Shown: in pieces, positions 53,487 through 63,331 of the stretch
Numbering within the stretch: position 1 is the first letter of the stretch
Layout: the number at the start of each line of letters is the position of its first letter
From: Pseudoalteromonas rubra
GTDB taxonomy: Bacteria > Pseudomonadota > Gammaproteobacteria > Enterobacterales > Alteromonadaceae
Assembly (NCBI RefSeq): GCF_000967655.1
Contig: NZ_JXYA01000002.1
Location: 1 to 64,000 of the forward strand
Length of the DNA stretch: 64,000 nucleotides
Direction: 5' to 3'
The notes under the pieces: model-generated
Told to the model about the DNA's origin: nothing
Databases searched by the model: none
What the model saw: only the letters and a program-made list of their open reading frames with translations
Position numbers and translations under genes: made by a program

Positions 53487-55604
53487 TTAGATTGAATACT
53501 TGATATTAAATGAAACGAAGTCACGATCTGAGAATGTGTTGGTCTTGCCACCACCCCAGAATGCGTTATAACCGAAGTCGAATGACCAGGCATTTTGGTA
53601 GTTAAAGTTCAGGGTCAGACCAACTGACTTACGATCTTCGACAAACAAGAACATAGGATCAGGTGTTATACCATTCACGTCGTGAGAGAACACGATGCGA
53701 GGTGACATATTCACGCCAGCAAACAGGTTGTTGTATTCACCCTTAGCAATTAAACGATAACCCCATGCTGAAGCCGTTGGGAACGGGTTCGCTTCAGGGC
53801 CATTAGAAATTGCCATATGCAGCAGATCGTAGCTTTGACCGTTAACACCTTCAATGGTACCGCTTCGGCCAGTACCTGCTACGTTTAAACGTAGCTCATC
53901 GTAACTTGGCATGTCTTTAATGGTTACACCACCGACTTCACCGACCAATGCCCAGCTGTCTGCGCCTAAAGAAGGGCCAAACAGATGTGTAGCAGTAAAC
54001 TGTAGCTGCATCGTGTCTTTCAGGACATAACCTTGTGCGATTTCACCCGGTTTTACATAAGCAACGTCGTCACCTTGGCTCAACTGAGACAGACCCGCAA
54101 CGTCAGTACGAATACCAGCTAACGCCAGTTGTTCCAACATACCTGCATAAAGCAATTCTACGTCGTCAATTTGCAGCGGCTCATCTTCGCGATAAGCAAA
54201 TTCACCTGAGAAAGCGGTTTCGCCAATGGCAGTATTGAAGCTCAGGCCATACAACTTGATGTCTTCAGGGTACTCAATCAGGCCCTGTGTAAATGCGTTT
54301 AGGTTAGTGAAGTTTTCTTCGTTAAGCGTGTTGTTCTGAATGTAGTTCAGATCAGCGGCAATAGCATCGCTGGTAAAGTTAGAGGCTTTACCTGAGATCA
54401 GAGGACGACGCGCATGGTAATTAATGTAATATAACGCAAACTCAGTATCGTTAAGCTCCGGGGCAAACATGCCCAAGCGAATACCAAACTGACCGCCATC
54501 TTGAGGCTCTCTCTTACCGTTATGGCCCTTGCCTTTCAAAGCCACTTTAGTCGGGTAAGCGAGATACATCGAAGTAAGCTGCGACACAGCCGCTTCGCTT
54601 TGTAATACGTTCGGATCGGTTACGTCCAGGCCCTGAGCTGCCAACGCACCCATCCAGTTAGCATGCAGGTTATTAAGCGCTTCAGTCAGGTGTGCCAGGT
54701 CAATATCCGGGTTTGCGGTAAAGCCAAGCTGAATGTTCTGGTTATAGCCATTCTCTGACGCGAAGTCATTAGTAGAGAAATAGCTGCCTGTCGCAGGAAG
54801 ACGAGTCTCGTGCCATTCGTACTGATAGAAGGCTTCCAGTGTCACGTTGTCAGTCAGGCCAAGTGAGGCCCAGAACATCCCAACCGGGATAAAGGCTTCT
54901 TTAAGTTCAGCACCAGGTGCTTTCAGGCGGTCGATATCAACCGGGTTAACGTTTATCCCGTGGCTGATAAGCGTACTTTCGCCCCAGTTAACAACCTGAC
55001 GACCCAATCTTACTGACAGTGGGTTTTTACCATCATTGATGTCAAAATCAGCCCAAACGAACGCATCTAACAGGCGCAAGTCTGAACATACTTGCTCCTT
55101 AGTCTTGTCGTCTGCACAAGGGTCTACTTTTTGACCTGATACAGGATTGGTGTATGCGAAATCACCGTCTTCCATTGCAAAGTCTTTGAAGTACATGAAG
55201 CGAGAGAAGAAACCATAGTTGTCCTTCGTAATGCCAAGTTCATGCGTTCCTTTAAGCAACTGAGAAAAAGTGTCACCTGAATCGAAATTCAGATCGCCGG
55301 CGTCACCGTTATTCGAGTATGCACCCTGCTGAGACCAGATCTGAGATGATGAGTAGATGGTGTTGCCAAGTGACGCGTTATAACCCGTCCAGTTATAACG
55401 TGGGTGATTACTTTTACCAATGTGATCAAAATCACGGTCTTCTACACGAATGCTCTGACCGTAAGAAAACGTGGAATCAAAGGTTACATCAAAATCACCA
55501 ACTTGGAACGTGGCGGCTTGCGCAGCAGTGCCAGCGACACCAAGACATGCAGCGCTCAGGCCCAGCATTATCTTGTTCTTCACAAAGCGCGATGTTTTTA
55601 TCAT
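53487..55604 (-). CDS. DUF1302-family outer-membrane protein
   Basis: A 705-aa protein with a signal peptide (about 1-31, ending AAQAA) and an outer-membrane beta barrel ending in DFVSFNIKYSI. The VGDFDVTFDSTFSYGQSIRVEDRD start and LSVRLGRQVVNWGESTLI segment are DUF1302 signatures; this family is like FadL-type hydrophobe channels in general shape. It heads a four-gene operon with DUF1329, YCF48-like and RND exporter genes. A palindrome (55744-55761) lies 140 bases upstream. Outer-membrane lipid or hydrocarbon passage is inferred. The terminal residue is I, not F, unusual but tolerated. Confidence 0.88.
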   Translation of the reverse strand: MIKTSRFVKNKIMLGLSAACLGVAGTAAQAATFQVGDFDVTFDSTFSYGQSIRVEDRDFDHIGKSNHPRYNWTGYNASLGNTIYSSSQIWSQQGAYSNNGDAGDLNFDSGDTFSQLLKGTHELGITKDNYGFFSRFMYFKDFAMEDGDFAYTNPVSGQKVDPCADDKTKEQVCSDLRLLDAFVWADFDINDGKNPLSVRLGRQVVNWGESTLISHGINVNPVDIDRLKAPGAELKEAFIPVGMFWASLGLTDNVTLEAFYQYEWHETRLPATGSYFSTNDFASENGYNQNIQLGFTANPDIDLAHLTEALNNLHANWMGALAAQGLDVTDPNVLQSEAAVSQLTSMYLAYPTKVALKGKGHNGKREPQDGGQFGIRLGMFAPELNDTEFALYYINYHARRPLISGKASNFTSDAIAADLNYIQNNTLNEENFTNLNAFTQGLIEYPEDIKLYGLSFNTAIGETAFSGEFAYREDEPLQIDDVELLYAGMLEQLALAGIRTDVAGLSQLSQGDDVAYVKPGEIAQGYVLKDTMQLQFTATHLFGPSLGADSWALVGEVGGVTIKDMPSYDELRLNVAGTGRSGTIEGVNGQSYDLLHMAISNGPEANPFPTASAWGYRLIAKGEYNNLFAGVNMSPRIVFSHDVNGITPDPMFLFVEDRKSVGLTLNFNYQNAWSFDFGYNAFWGGGKTNTFSDRDFVSFNIKYSI

Positions 55605-55743
55605 TATTTCTCCCCCCTTTGGCGGGTAATTCTTATCAAGTTATTGTTTTTTGTTGTCGTAACGATAGAAGCGATAGCTTTAAATTACAAATAATACGCG
55701 TCTGATCGGTGCATTTTTATCTCATTGGAGCGCATTTCACTCA

Positions 55744-55761
55744 TGGTAAGACGTCCTACCA
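55744..55761. promoter_or_regulatory. 18-bp palindrome upstream of the DUF1302 operon
   Basis: TGGTA-A-GACGTC-C-TACCA is symmetric except for one pair (16 of 18 positions) and is followed by the symmetric GTTATAAC a few bases on. It lies about 140 bases before the DUF1302 ATG. It looks like a dimer-binding site; the half site CTGGTAGGAC recalls fatty-acid regulators, but spacing does not match the FadR consensus. Confidence 0.4.
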
Positions 55762-55840
55762 GAGTAGTTATAACACGTAATTTAAGTTTAAAACAAACCG
55801 ATTTAACAAAAATACGTTGTGTCTCGTCGCATAATTGTCA

Positions 55841-56062
55841 TCAAACTACTTTTTCCAACGCTACGAAGCGGTTATTTTCATCAAGCAATAAACGGAAGCG
55901 CCCTCGGACCCCTAAAGTTGAAACATGGCGTCTGATATGATGCGCCGGGAAGCGAATTCGCTTCCCGCCATCTTCGATAACCTGAATAAACTCGACATGC
56001 CCGTGGTAATACGCCATACACTGTTCATGGCTCAAATCCATGTAAAAGTAATACTCTTGCAT
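55841..56062 (-). CDS. DUF2835 small protein
   Basis: A 73-aa basic protein, MQEYYFYMDLSHEQCMAYY at the start and RIRFPAHHIRRHVSTLGVRGRF in the middle, matching the DUF2835 family of small gammaproteobacterial proteins of unknown function. It lies 42 bases downstream of pepN in the same direction and may be cotranscribed. No signal peptide or membrane segment is present. Confidence 0.82.
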   Translation of the reverse strand: MQEYYFYMDLSHEQCMAYYHGHVEFIQVIEDGGKRIRFPAHHIRRHVSTLGVRGRFRLLLDENNRFVALEKVV

Positions 56063-56104
56063 TCTGTATATAATAACCTTTACACATTACAGCCAGAGGC
56101 CCTG

Positions 56105-58696
56105 TTAATTCAGCGCCTTGTCAATTTTTTCGTACAAATCGTCGCTCAATTCAGGCAATCTCGCCAGCTTCTCTAATTGCGCTTTCATCAGGCCTTGACG
56201 GGTTTCATCAAAGCGTTTGAACGACAACAAAGGCGTGATGATCCGCGAGGCGTTTTGCGGGTTGACCTGGTTTAATTCGGCTATCAAATCACCCAATAAT
56301 GCGTAGCCCTGCCCGTCGTTACGATGGAAGTGAAGTGGATTGCTGCGAGTGAATGCGCCAATGAGTGCCCTAACCCGGTTTGGATTCGCTTTGTCGAAAC
56401 AGGGGTGGCTGTACAGAGACAAAATGTTGTCTAAGCAGTTATCGTCGCGCCGGCTGGCTTGCAGTGCAAACCACTTGTCCATTACCAGCAGATCGGATTG
56501 CCACTGCTTGTCAAAATCATCTAGTAACAACTGGGTCAGCACATGATCCGCATTCACTGCGGCCCTGATCGCACCTAGTTTTAGCGTCATGTTGTGGCTT
56601 TCACTTTGTTCCTGGATCCAGCCTTGGATCTGGGAATCCGATACCAGTGCGAGATAAAACAGACATTTATTTTTCATTGTTCGAGTAGCGACCGCGGCGC
56701 TGCTCAGGCTGCCGTCATCATTGAGCTGTTCATAGGTTGCACACCAGACTGGCTTAAGCTTCTGTGCTATCTGATACTCTATAGTCGAAATCGCCTGGTG
56801 CAGCGGCTCAACCGGCACTGGGTTGTGATCAGCACTAAGGGCATCAAAGCCTGGCACTGTAAATTGCTCCGCCAGAATCGACAGATCTCCGCTTAAGTCG
56901 TCAAGCAACACACTCAGCGCGTGAGTCAAGCTTTCGGGTAGGCGATATTCAGCAAATGCCTGTGTGTTGACCAGTGATTTAATCTCGGCTTTATATAGCT
57001 GCTGAATGGCTTCCCAGCGCGCGTAATCACTGCTTGCAAACTTAGCAATGTGAAGCAACTGATGCTGTTTATGATCGTAGTTCAGTGTGCAGGGAGCCGA
57101 AAAGTCCTCCAGTAGTACGACCACAGGCTCATCCTTTAATCCTGCAAAAACAAAGCTTTGTTGTTTCTCTGTCAACTCAATGACTTTGCCTTGTTTGGCG
57201 GTTGATTCAGGAATTGCAATCACCTGCCCTTGCTGGTCTAACAGCTCAATCGCCACTGGAATATGTAGTGGCGCTTCAACAGGATCATTGTCTGCATGGC
57301 TCTGCGCCAGATGCAGGGTAAACTCCCCTTGCTGCGCATCATAACTCGTTCGGGCACTGATTTTCGGGGTACCGACTTGATTGTACCAGAGCTTAAATTG
57401 GCTTAAGTCTTTACCATTGGCATCACTCATGGCAGCAACAAAGTCATCACAGGTAACCGCTTGACCATCATGACGTTCGAAATACTGCTTCATGCCCTTT
57501 TGGAAACCCGCCTCTCCCAAAATGGTATGCATCATACGGATCACTTCAGCGCCTTTGTTATAGACAGTCACCGTATAGAAGTTATTCATTTCGATCACTT
57601 GCTGGGGGCGAATTGGGTGTGCCATTGGCCCGGCATCTTCTGCAAACTGGTGGGTACGAACCGTATTCACCGCATCGATCCGGTTTAATGCGCGCGATCC
57701 CAAATCGCTGCTGAATTCCTGATCACGAAATACCGTCAAGCCTTCTTTGAGGCTCAGCTGGAACCAATCGCGACAGGTTACACGATTGCCTGTCCAGTTA
57801 TGGAAATATTCATGTCCAACAATCGACTCAATCACGTGAAAATCTCTGTCGGTTGCGGTTTCCTGGTTGGCCAGTACGCAGGCACTGTTAAACACATTGA
57901 GGCCTTTGTTTTCCATCGCCCCCATGTTGAAAAAGTCCACAGCAACTATCATGTAAATATCAAGATCGTACTCAAGGTCAAAGCGCGCTTCGTCCCACGC
58001 CATGGCCTTCTTCAAAGACGTCATCGCGTGCGGTGCTTTGCTCAAATTACCTTTATCAACGAAAAGTTGCAGGTCGACTTGGCGGCCTGAGCGGGTTTCA
58101 AACTTATCAGACAGCACATCAAAGTCGCCGGCGACCAGCGCAAATAAATACGATGGCTTTTTAAAAGGGTCTTCCCAGCATACGTAATGGCGGCCATCTG
58201 CCAGCTCACCACTGTCGACCTTATTACCGTTGGAGAGCAAATAAGGCATTTCTTTGGGCCCGATTATCTTGACCTGATAGGTCGTCAGTACATCCGGTCT
58301 ATCCAGGAAATAGGTAATTTTCCGAAACCCTTCAGCCTCGCACTGGGTACAGTACGCCCCATCTGACAGATACAAACCTTCAAGGGAGGTATTGGTGCCG
58401 GGTGAAATGGTATTGACGATTTCAATTTCAGCGCGTGGACTCAGCCCATGTAACTCAAGACCCGTATCATGTAGTGTGTAGTCTGAATGGTTTTGTCCAT
58501 TCACTTTCACAGAGTTCAGTGTCAACTCTATACCGTCAAGCATCACTGACGTTGCACCACTTTGCGCCGTCAATGTAAAACGCGCAGTTACCTGAGTATT
58601 TTGTGGATCCAGTTCGAATGTTAAGGAGAGGTTTTCAACTGCATGAGTGGGAGGCTGATAATCATGCAGGTATTTAGCCTGGGGTTTTGAGGTCAT
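56105..58696 (-). CDS. pepN: Aminopeptidase N
   Basis: An 863-aa M1 zinc aminopeptidase that removes N-terminal residues from peptides in the cytoplasm. It has GAMEN at residues 259-263 for the free amino terminus, the zinc motif HEYFH (H295, E296, H299) with third ligand E318, and the C-terminal helical domain. The start is ATG 58696 (MTSKPQ) with TAGGAA upstream; a frame to 58726 is longer but without signal. The length equals the E. coli PepN class. DUF2835 follows. Confidence 0.96.
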   Translation of the reverse strand: MTSKPQAKYLHDYQPPTHAVENLSLTFELDPQNTQVTARFTLTAQSGATSVMLDGIELTLNSVKVNGQNHSDYTLHDTGLELHGLSPRAEIEIVNTISPGTNTSLEGLYLSDGAYCTQCEAEGFRKITYFLDRPDVLTTYQVKIIGPKEMPYLLSNGNKVDSGELADGRHYVCWEDPFKKPSYLFALVAGDFDVLSDKFETRSGRQVDLQLFVDKGNLSKAPHAMTSLKKAMAWDEARFDLEYDLDIYMIVAVDFFNMGAMENKGLNVFNSACVLANQETATDRDFHVIESIVGHEYFHNWTGNRVTCRDWFQLSLKEGLTVFRDQEFSSDLGSRALNRIDAVNTVRTHQFAEDAGPMAHPIRPQQVIEMNNFYTVTVYNKGAEVIRMMHTILGEAGFQKGMKQYFERHDGQAVTCDDFVAAMSDANGKDLSQFKLWYNQVGTPKISARTSYDAQQGEFTLHLAQSHADNDPVEAPLHIPVAIELLDQQGQVIAIPESTAKQGKVIELTEKQQSFVFAGLKDEPVVVLLEDFSAPCTLNYDHKQHQLLHIAKFASSDYARWEAIQQLYKAEIKSLVNTQAFAEYRLPESLTHALSVLLDDLSGDLSILAEQFTVPGFDALSADHNPVPVEPLHQAISTIEYQIAQKLKPVWCATYEQLNDDGSLSSAAVATRTMKNKCLFYLALVSDSQIQGWIQEQSESHNMTLKLGAIRAAVNADHVLTQLLLDDFDKQWQSDLLVMDKWFALQASRRDDNCLDNILSLYSHPCFDKANPNRVRALIGAFTRSNPLHFHRNDGQGYALLGDLIAELNQVNPQNASRIITPLLSFKRFDETRQGLMKAQLEKLARLPELSDDLYEKIDKALN

Positions 58697-58836
58697 GACA
58701 ATTCCTATTATCAAATTCATTTGCAAATGTCAGTGTGGCCCGACTAAGCAAAATGAAAAAATGAGTGCAAATCAATATCTTTATTGTAGAACGACCCGCG
58801 CTAAGGGCAAAGGGATTTATGGCTAGGAAACAGGTA

Positions 58837-58865
58837 AAAGCGCCTCATTTTTAATGAGGCGCTTT
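58837..58865. terminator. Intrinsic terminator after the second NhaC gene
   Basis: A 13-bp perfect stem AAAGCGCCTCATT / AATGAGGCGCTTT with loop TTT, 22 bases after the stop codon at 58887 on the minus strand. Confidence 0.85.
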
Positions 58866-58886
58866 AGTTTCATTCAGGTTAAGCGC

Positions 58887-60362
58887 TTAGGGCGCATCGG
58901 AAGCTGGTGTGCCCTGCTGCATTGTTTTGGGCTTGATTTTCAAAATCTTAATGCCCAGGTAAGCGTATACGATCGCCAGGAACGGGTTGATCAGGTTAAA
59001 GAAAGCATAAACGGCATAATCAAGTGGATTAATCAACAGTACGCTTTGCATATAGGCACCACAAGTATTCCAGGGAATAAGAGGACTGGTGATTGTCCCG
59101 CCGTCTTCCAGCGTTCTGGATAAGTTCACGCTTCTCAGGCCACGTTGCTTATATTCTTCTTTGAACATACGGCCTGGTACCACAATGGCGATATACTGAT
59201 CTGCCGCCACCAGGTTAGTACCAAAACAAGTCGCAACCGTAGAGGCAATAAGAGAGCCTGTGCTCTTTGCCACTTTGAGAATGCTCTTAACAAACAGTTC
59301 AAGCAGTCCCGTTTTTTCCATAATGGCGCCAAACATCAACGCCGTCATGACCAGCCAGGTTGTTGTCAGCATGCTGGACATACCGCCGCCACTTAGCAAG
59401 TCATCCATTTTGGCGTTACCCGTTTCAAGGCTGAACCCGTCAAAGAAGGTTGCCCAAACCAGTTTGAAATGACTCACCAGCACACCCTCGTCAGGGTTCA
59501 CCTGACTCGCTATCAAATCTCCCTGGAACAGCAACGCCCAAATCGCGCCAATGACGGCGCCGATTGAAATAGCCGGAAAAGCAGGCATTTTTTTAATCGC
59601 AAGACCCAGTAAAATAGCAAGCGGCACCAGGTTAAAAATGCTGATGTTGAAGTTACTTTGCAGGATAGTGGCAATTTCATCAATTTTGCTCGATTCACTC
59701 GACACATCCGCGTTGAATCCCATAAAGATAAAAATTATCAAAGCAATGACAAAGCTTGGGACTGTGGTCCACAGCATGTGCTGAATATGCTCAAACAGAT
59801 CACTGCCTGCCACTGCGGGTGCCAGATTGGTTGTTTCTGAAAGTGGCGAAAGTTTGTCACCAAAGTAAGCACCCGAGATCACCGCACCGGCCGTGACAAC
59901 CGGGTCGAGCCCCAGGCCATTGGCCACCCCTAATAAGGCAACACCTATGGTCGCGGCTGTCGTCCAGGAACTACCGATACTCATGGCAACTATGCCACAG
60001 ATCAAACAGCCTGCAGCATAGAACCAGGACGGATGAATGATCTGCAAGCCATAATAGATTAAGGTTGGCACCGTACCAGACAACAGCCAGGTTCCGATCA
60101 AAGCGCCGACCATCAGCAGGATCAGGATTGCCCCTAAAGAAATCGTGATCCCTTTGATCATGGCTTCTTCGAGCGTTTTCCAGGTAAAACCATTTTTTAG
60201 GCCAATTAATGCGGCCGTAAAGGTCGCAAACAGCAGGGCTATCTGGTTCGGCCCTGAAGAAGAGTTATCACCGTACAGGTATACAGCAGCGCCTAACAGG
60301 CTGACTAGTACCACAATTGGAATAAAGGCATCCAGATAGGATGCTTGCTTTTGTTGTCTCAA
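58887..60362 (-). CDS. NhaC-family sodium/proton antiporter
   Basis: A 491-aa inner-membrane protein with about 11-12 hydrophobic segments. AMSIGSSWTTAATIGVALLG and GAYFGDKLSPLSETTNLAP are the conserved first-repeat segments of true NhaC antiporters, with GTNLVAADQYIAIVVPGRMF in the second; this is a closer NhaC relative than the transporter at 10871. It exchanges sodium for protons, useful in sea water. The start is TTG 60362 (AAGGAG lies ten bases upstream); the next ATG is far inside. A terminator follows. Could also transport malate-lactate like MleN, since the subfamilies are close. Confidence 0.88.
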   Translation of the reverse strand: MRQQKQASYLDAFIPIVVLVSLLGAAVYLYGDNSSSGPNQIALLFATFTAALIGLKNGFTWKTLEEAMIKGITISLGAILILLMVGALIGTWLLSGTVPTLIYYGLQIIHPSWFYAAGCLICGIVAMSIGSSWTTAATIGVALLGVANGLGLDPVVTAGAVISGAYFGDKLSPLSETTNLAPAVAGSDLFEHIQHMLWTTVPSFVIALIIFIFMGFNADVSSESSKIDEIATILQSNFNISIFNLVPLAILLGLAIKKMPAFPAISIGAVIGAIWALLFQGDLIASQVNPDEGVLVSHFKLVWATFFDGFSLETGNAKMDDLLSGGGMSSMLTTTWLVMTALMFGAIMEKTGLLELFVKSILKVAKSTGSLIASTVATCFGTNLVAADQYIAIVVPGRMFKEEYKQRGLRSVNLSRTLEDGGTITSPLIPWNTCGAYMQSVLLINPLDYAVYAFFNLINPFLAIVYAYLGIKILKIKPKTMQQGTPASDAP

Positions 60363-60536
60363 ACCAGAATACTCCTTCGCACTTAATGGAGTGCTTTATT
60401 ATTATCTCTGCCGGGTCAGTTCAATGGTTAAGCACAACACCTGAATCTGCGCCCAAGACAGCGCCAGGCATGTTCTTGCCTGACTATTTTTAATATTGCA
60501 GCTGTCAATAATAACAAATTTCCCACGCACTGGTAA

Positions 60537-60563
60537 CGAAAAAAGGCGCTCAATGCGCCTTTT
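60537..60563 (-). terminator. Intrinsic terminator after prc
   Basis: 9-bp stem AAAAGGCGC / GCGCCTTTT with a five-base loop, with a T run on the minus strand, about 42 bases after the prc stop. Confidence 0.82.
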
Positions 60564-60604
60564 CATCGTTTAGCCTGCTGTAAGCCTGGCTTTATAACCT
60601 TAGC

Positions 60605-62641
60605 TCAATCACCCGTATTGTTCTTGGCCAGGCGACCGTAGTTGATCAGATCTTGTGTGATCAACGCCGCTTCTTCCAGGTAAGGGTCCAGCTCTGCGAT
60701 GATATCTGGTACATCGTCCAGGTCTTTCACCGGCTCCTGACCTAGGCGCTTAAGACGCTCATTGGTACGCTTCAGCGCACGCTCGTCACGCTCTTCACGC
60801 TCTTTGGTACGCTCTGCTTCAACCAGCGAAATGGCAATGTCGTCTTTCTGTTCTTTGTATCGCGCAATGTCATCATAAACGTATGCAAACTCAGGTTCTT
60901 TCGCAATACGAAGCCCATGACGCTCGCTCAGATATTTGATCGTCGGACTCAAGTCATCTAACTGGCGATATTTGGCTCTTACAATGCTATCCCATGGTAA
61001 CGCATTATCTTCCTGGCTCTCACCCCACTCTGCCGGATCAATCGCAGAAGGCAGTAAAATATCCGGAATAACGCCCTTGTTCTGGGTGCTACCACCGTCG
61101 ATTCGATAGAATTTAGCAATGGTGTAGGTAATGCTGCCAAGTGCGTTATCAAACAGATCATAAGTTTTTCTGAGGCCACGGTGTTGCTGTACCGTACCTT
61201 TACCAAACGTTTGCTCCCCGATCACCACTGCACGTCCATAATCCTGCATTGCAGCAGCAAAAATCTCTGATGCTGATGCACTGTAACGGTCAACCAATAC
61301 AGTTAGCGGCCCGTCGTAATAAGTCACACCGTCACTGTCTTTTTGCGCTTCAACGCGGTTGTAGGCAGTATGGATCTGCACTATCGGGCCTTTATCGATA
61401 AATAACCCAGACAGCTGAGTGGCTTCATACAATGAGCCGCCACCGTTTTGTCTGAGATCGATGATAATACCATCCACCTTTTGTTCTTTGAGCTTTTCCA
61501 GCTCCTTTTTCACATCTTTCGACAAGTTGTTATAGAAGCTGGGGATTTCAATCACACCGACTTTGCTGGTGAGATCTGAATATTTGGCTTCAAAAACCTC
61601 TGACTTCGCAGCTCTGTCTTCAAGACGGATTTTATCCCGCACGATTTCCACCACTTTGGGTGTACCATGGGTGTCACTGCCTTTAAGATACTGAAGCCGT
61701 ACTTTGGTCCCTTTAGGGCCTTTAATGAGGTCGACAACGTCATCGAGACGCCAGCCAATCACATCGACAAACTCTTCCCCTTCCTGCGCCACACCTACAA
61801 TGCGGTCATCCGGTTTGATTTTTTCTGTTTTGTCGGCAGGGCCGCCAGGAACCAGACTGCGGATAATCGTGTAGTCTTCGTCATAACCCAACACGGCGCC
61901 TATACCCTCCAGCTCAAGCTCCATGTCCATTTTAAATTGCTCAGCACGACGGGGCGATAAGTAGGAAGTATGCGCTTCGATGCTACGCGCAAAGGCGTTC
62001 ATCACAATCTGAAATGCATCTTCGTTATTAGTTTGTACCAAACGTTTGATGGTGTTTTTATAGCGCTTGGTCAGCACTTCTTTGATGCCGGCCCAGTCTT
62101 TGCCTGTAAGTTTTAAGCGCAAAGCGTCAGACTTAACGCGTTGACGCCAATACTCATCCAGCTCGGCTTGAGTGCTGGCAAATTGCATCTCTTCTCTGTC
62201 AAATACAAACTCGTCCGGTTTATCAAACTTCATTTCTGTATCTAACAGAGAAATAGCATAGTTAAAGCGCTCGTAGCGACGTTGCATACTGACGTTGAAC
62301 ATGTCAAAGGCAAAATCGAGTTTGCCTTTTTTCAATGCATCGTCAAATTGCTTTCTGTAATTCGCAAACTTGTCGATGTCTGACTGAAGAAACAGTGACT
62401 TGTTATAATCGAGATTCTCGATATAACGGTCAAAAATTTGCTCAGACAGCGCATCGTCGAGTTTAAAGCGCTTGTAGTGCTCACGAGTAAATTTACTGGT
62501 TACCCTTTTGGTTGCCGTCGCATGCTGGATTTCAGGCTCCAGTACAGGAATGTCTTTTTCCGTGACAGTCTGTGTTGCAGCTGAACACACGCCAGACACA
62601 AACAGTGCGATTGCACCAACTAAAGGTAACTTATTACTCAT
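60605..62641 (-). CDS. prc: Carboxy-terminal processing protease Prc (Tsp)
   Basis: A 678-aa periplasmic S41A protease that cleaves proteins at the C-terminal end, including penicillin-binding protein 3 and lipoprotein-associated murein hydrolases in E. coli. A signal peptide ends at about residue 21 (CSA); a PDZ domain lies at about 240-330; the catalytic dyad is S456 in SASASEIF and K481 in FGKGTVQ; the C-terminal domain runs to the end. It is the last gene of an operon after proQ (10 bases apart), as in E. coli, with a terminator downstream. Confidence 0.96.
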   Translation of the reverse strand: MSNKLPLVGAIALFVSGVCSAATQTVTEKDIPVLEPEIQHATATKRVTSKFTREHYKRFKLDDALSEQIFDRYIENLDYNKSLFLQSDIDKFANYRKQFDDALKKGKLDFAFDMFNVSMQRRYERFNYAISLLDTEMKFDKPDEFVFDREEMQFASTQAELDEYWRQRVKSDALRLKLTGKDWAGIKEVLTKRYKNTIKRLVQTNNEDAFQIVMNAFARSIEAHTSYLSPRRAEQFKMDMELELEGIGAVLGYDEDYTIIRSLVPGGPADKTEKIKPDDRIVGVAQEGEEFVDVIGWRLDDVVDLIKGPKGTKVRLQYLKGSDTHGTPKVVEIVRDKIRLEDRAAKSEVFEAKYSDLTSKVGVIEIPSFYNNLSKDVKKELEKLKEQKVDGIIIDLRQNGGGSLYEATQLSGLFIDKGPIVQIHTAYNRVEAQKDSDGVTYYDGPLTVLVDRYSASASEIFAAAMQDYGRAVVIGEQTFGKGTVQQHRGLRKTYDLFDNALGSITYTIAKFYRIDGGSTQNKGVIPDILLPSAIDPAEWGESQEDNALPWDSIVRAKYRQLDDLSPTIKYLSERHGLRIAKEPEFAYVYDDIARYKEQKDDIAISLVEAERTKEREERDERALKRTNERLKRLGQEPVKDLDDVPDIIAELDPYLEEAALITQDLINYGRLAKNNTGD

Positions 62642-62651
62642 ACACTACTCC

Positions 62652-63323
62652 TTAAAGAATAAACAGGCTTTCAGCTTTTGTTTTAACTTGCATACCTGTC
62701 ACCAATTCAACATGAACTTCATCTTTGTTGACTTCAGTGATGGTTGCATTAACTAAGGCCTGTCCCAACTTTACTTTAACCTTATTATTTACCTTGACCT
62801 CATTTGCCGGCAGAGGTTCAACTTTACCTGAGCTACGACGTTGCTGTTGCTCTGGCTTAGCATTAACTTTAGCGTTTTTATTGCCGTGACGGTGCTTGTT
62901 CTCACCGCGAGATTTGTAAGATTTTGTGTCACCGTCGCGACGGCGCTCACCACGACCATCTTGTCTTGGACGTTGCGGCTTCTTACGTTTAGCCATTTTA
63001 GCACGTGACTCTTCCAGTGCTTTTTGCGCATGTTCTACATGTTCCTGCTCAACTTTCTCGGCGTCATTACCGTCCAAGTCAACACGAAATTCATTGTTAA
63101 TTACGGCTTCTAAGTAACGCCACGAAGAAGTGTACTTGCGCAGCGCCTGGCGAACCTGAGTCTTACTGACTTTTTCAGATCCTTCAATTCTGGCGGCAAT
63201 ATCTTTGAAGATACCGACCTTAAGCGGTTTAATACCGTCTTTTTGTTTAAAACACTGAGGAAACTCGGCATATAAAAAGTCGAGAACCTCTTTGATATCT
63301 TTTAGCTTGTTTGTGGTTTCCAT
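62652..63323 (-). CDS. proQ: RNA chaperone ProQ
   Basis: A 223-aa RNA-binding protein. The FinO-like N-terminal domain (about 5-120) contains LYAEFPQCFKQKDGIKPLKVGIFKD and the RQALRKYTSSWRYLEAV helix; the middle (about 120-175) is a basic R/K/Q-rich linker; the C-terminal Tudor-like domain ends in VELVTGMQVKTKAESLFIL. ProQ stabilises many sRNAs and mRNAs. It sits 8 bases after the 94-aa gene and 10 before prc, the conserved proQ-prc pair. Confidence 0.95.
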   Translation of the reverse strand: METTNKLKDIKEVLDFLYAEFPQCFKQKDGIKPLKVGIFKDIAARIEGSEKVSKTQVRQALRKYTSSWRYLEAVINNEFRVDLDGNDAEKVEQEHVEHAQKALEESRAKMAKRKKPQRPRQDGRGERRRDGDTKSYKSRGENKHRHGNKNAKVNAKPEQQQRRSSGKVEPLPANEVKVNNKVKVKLGQALVNATITEVNKDEVHVELVTGMQVKTKAESLFIL

Positions 63324-63331
63324 GTCTAAAC

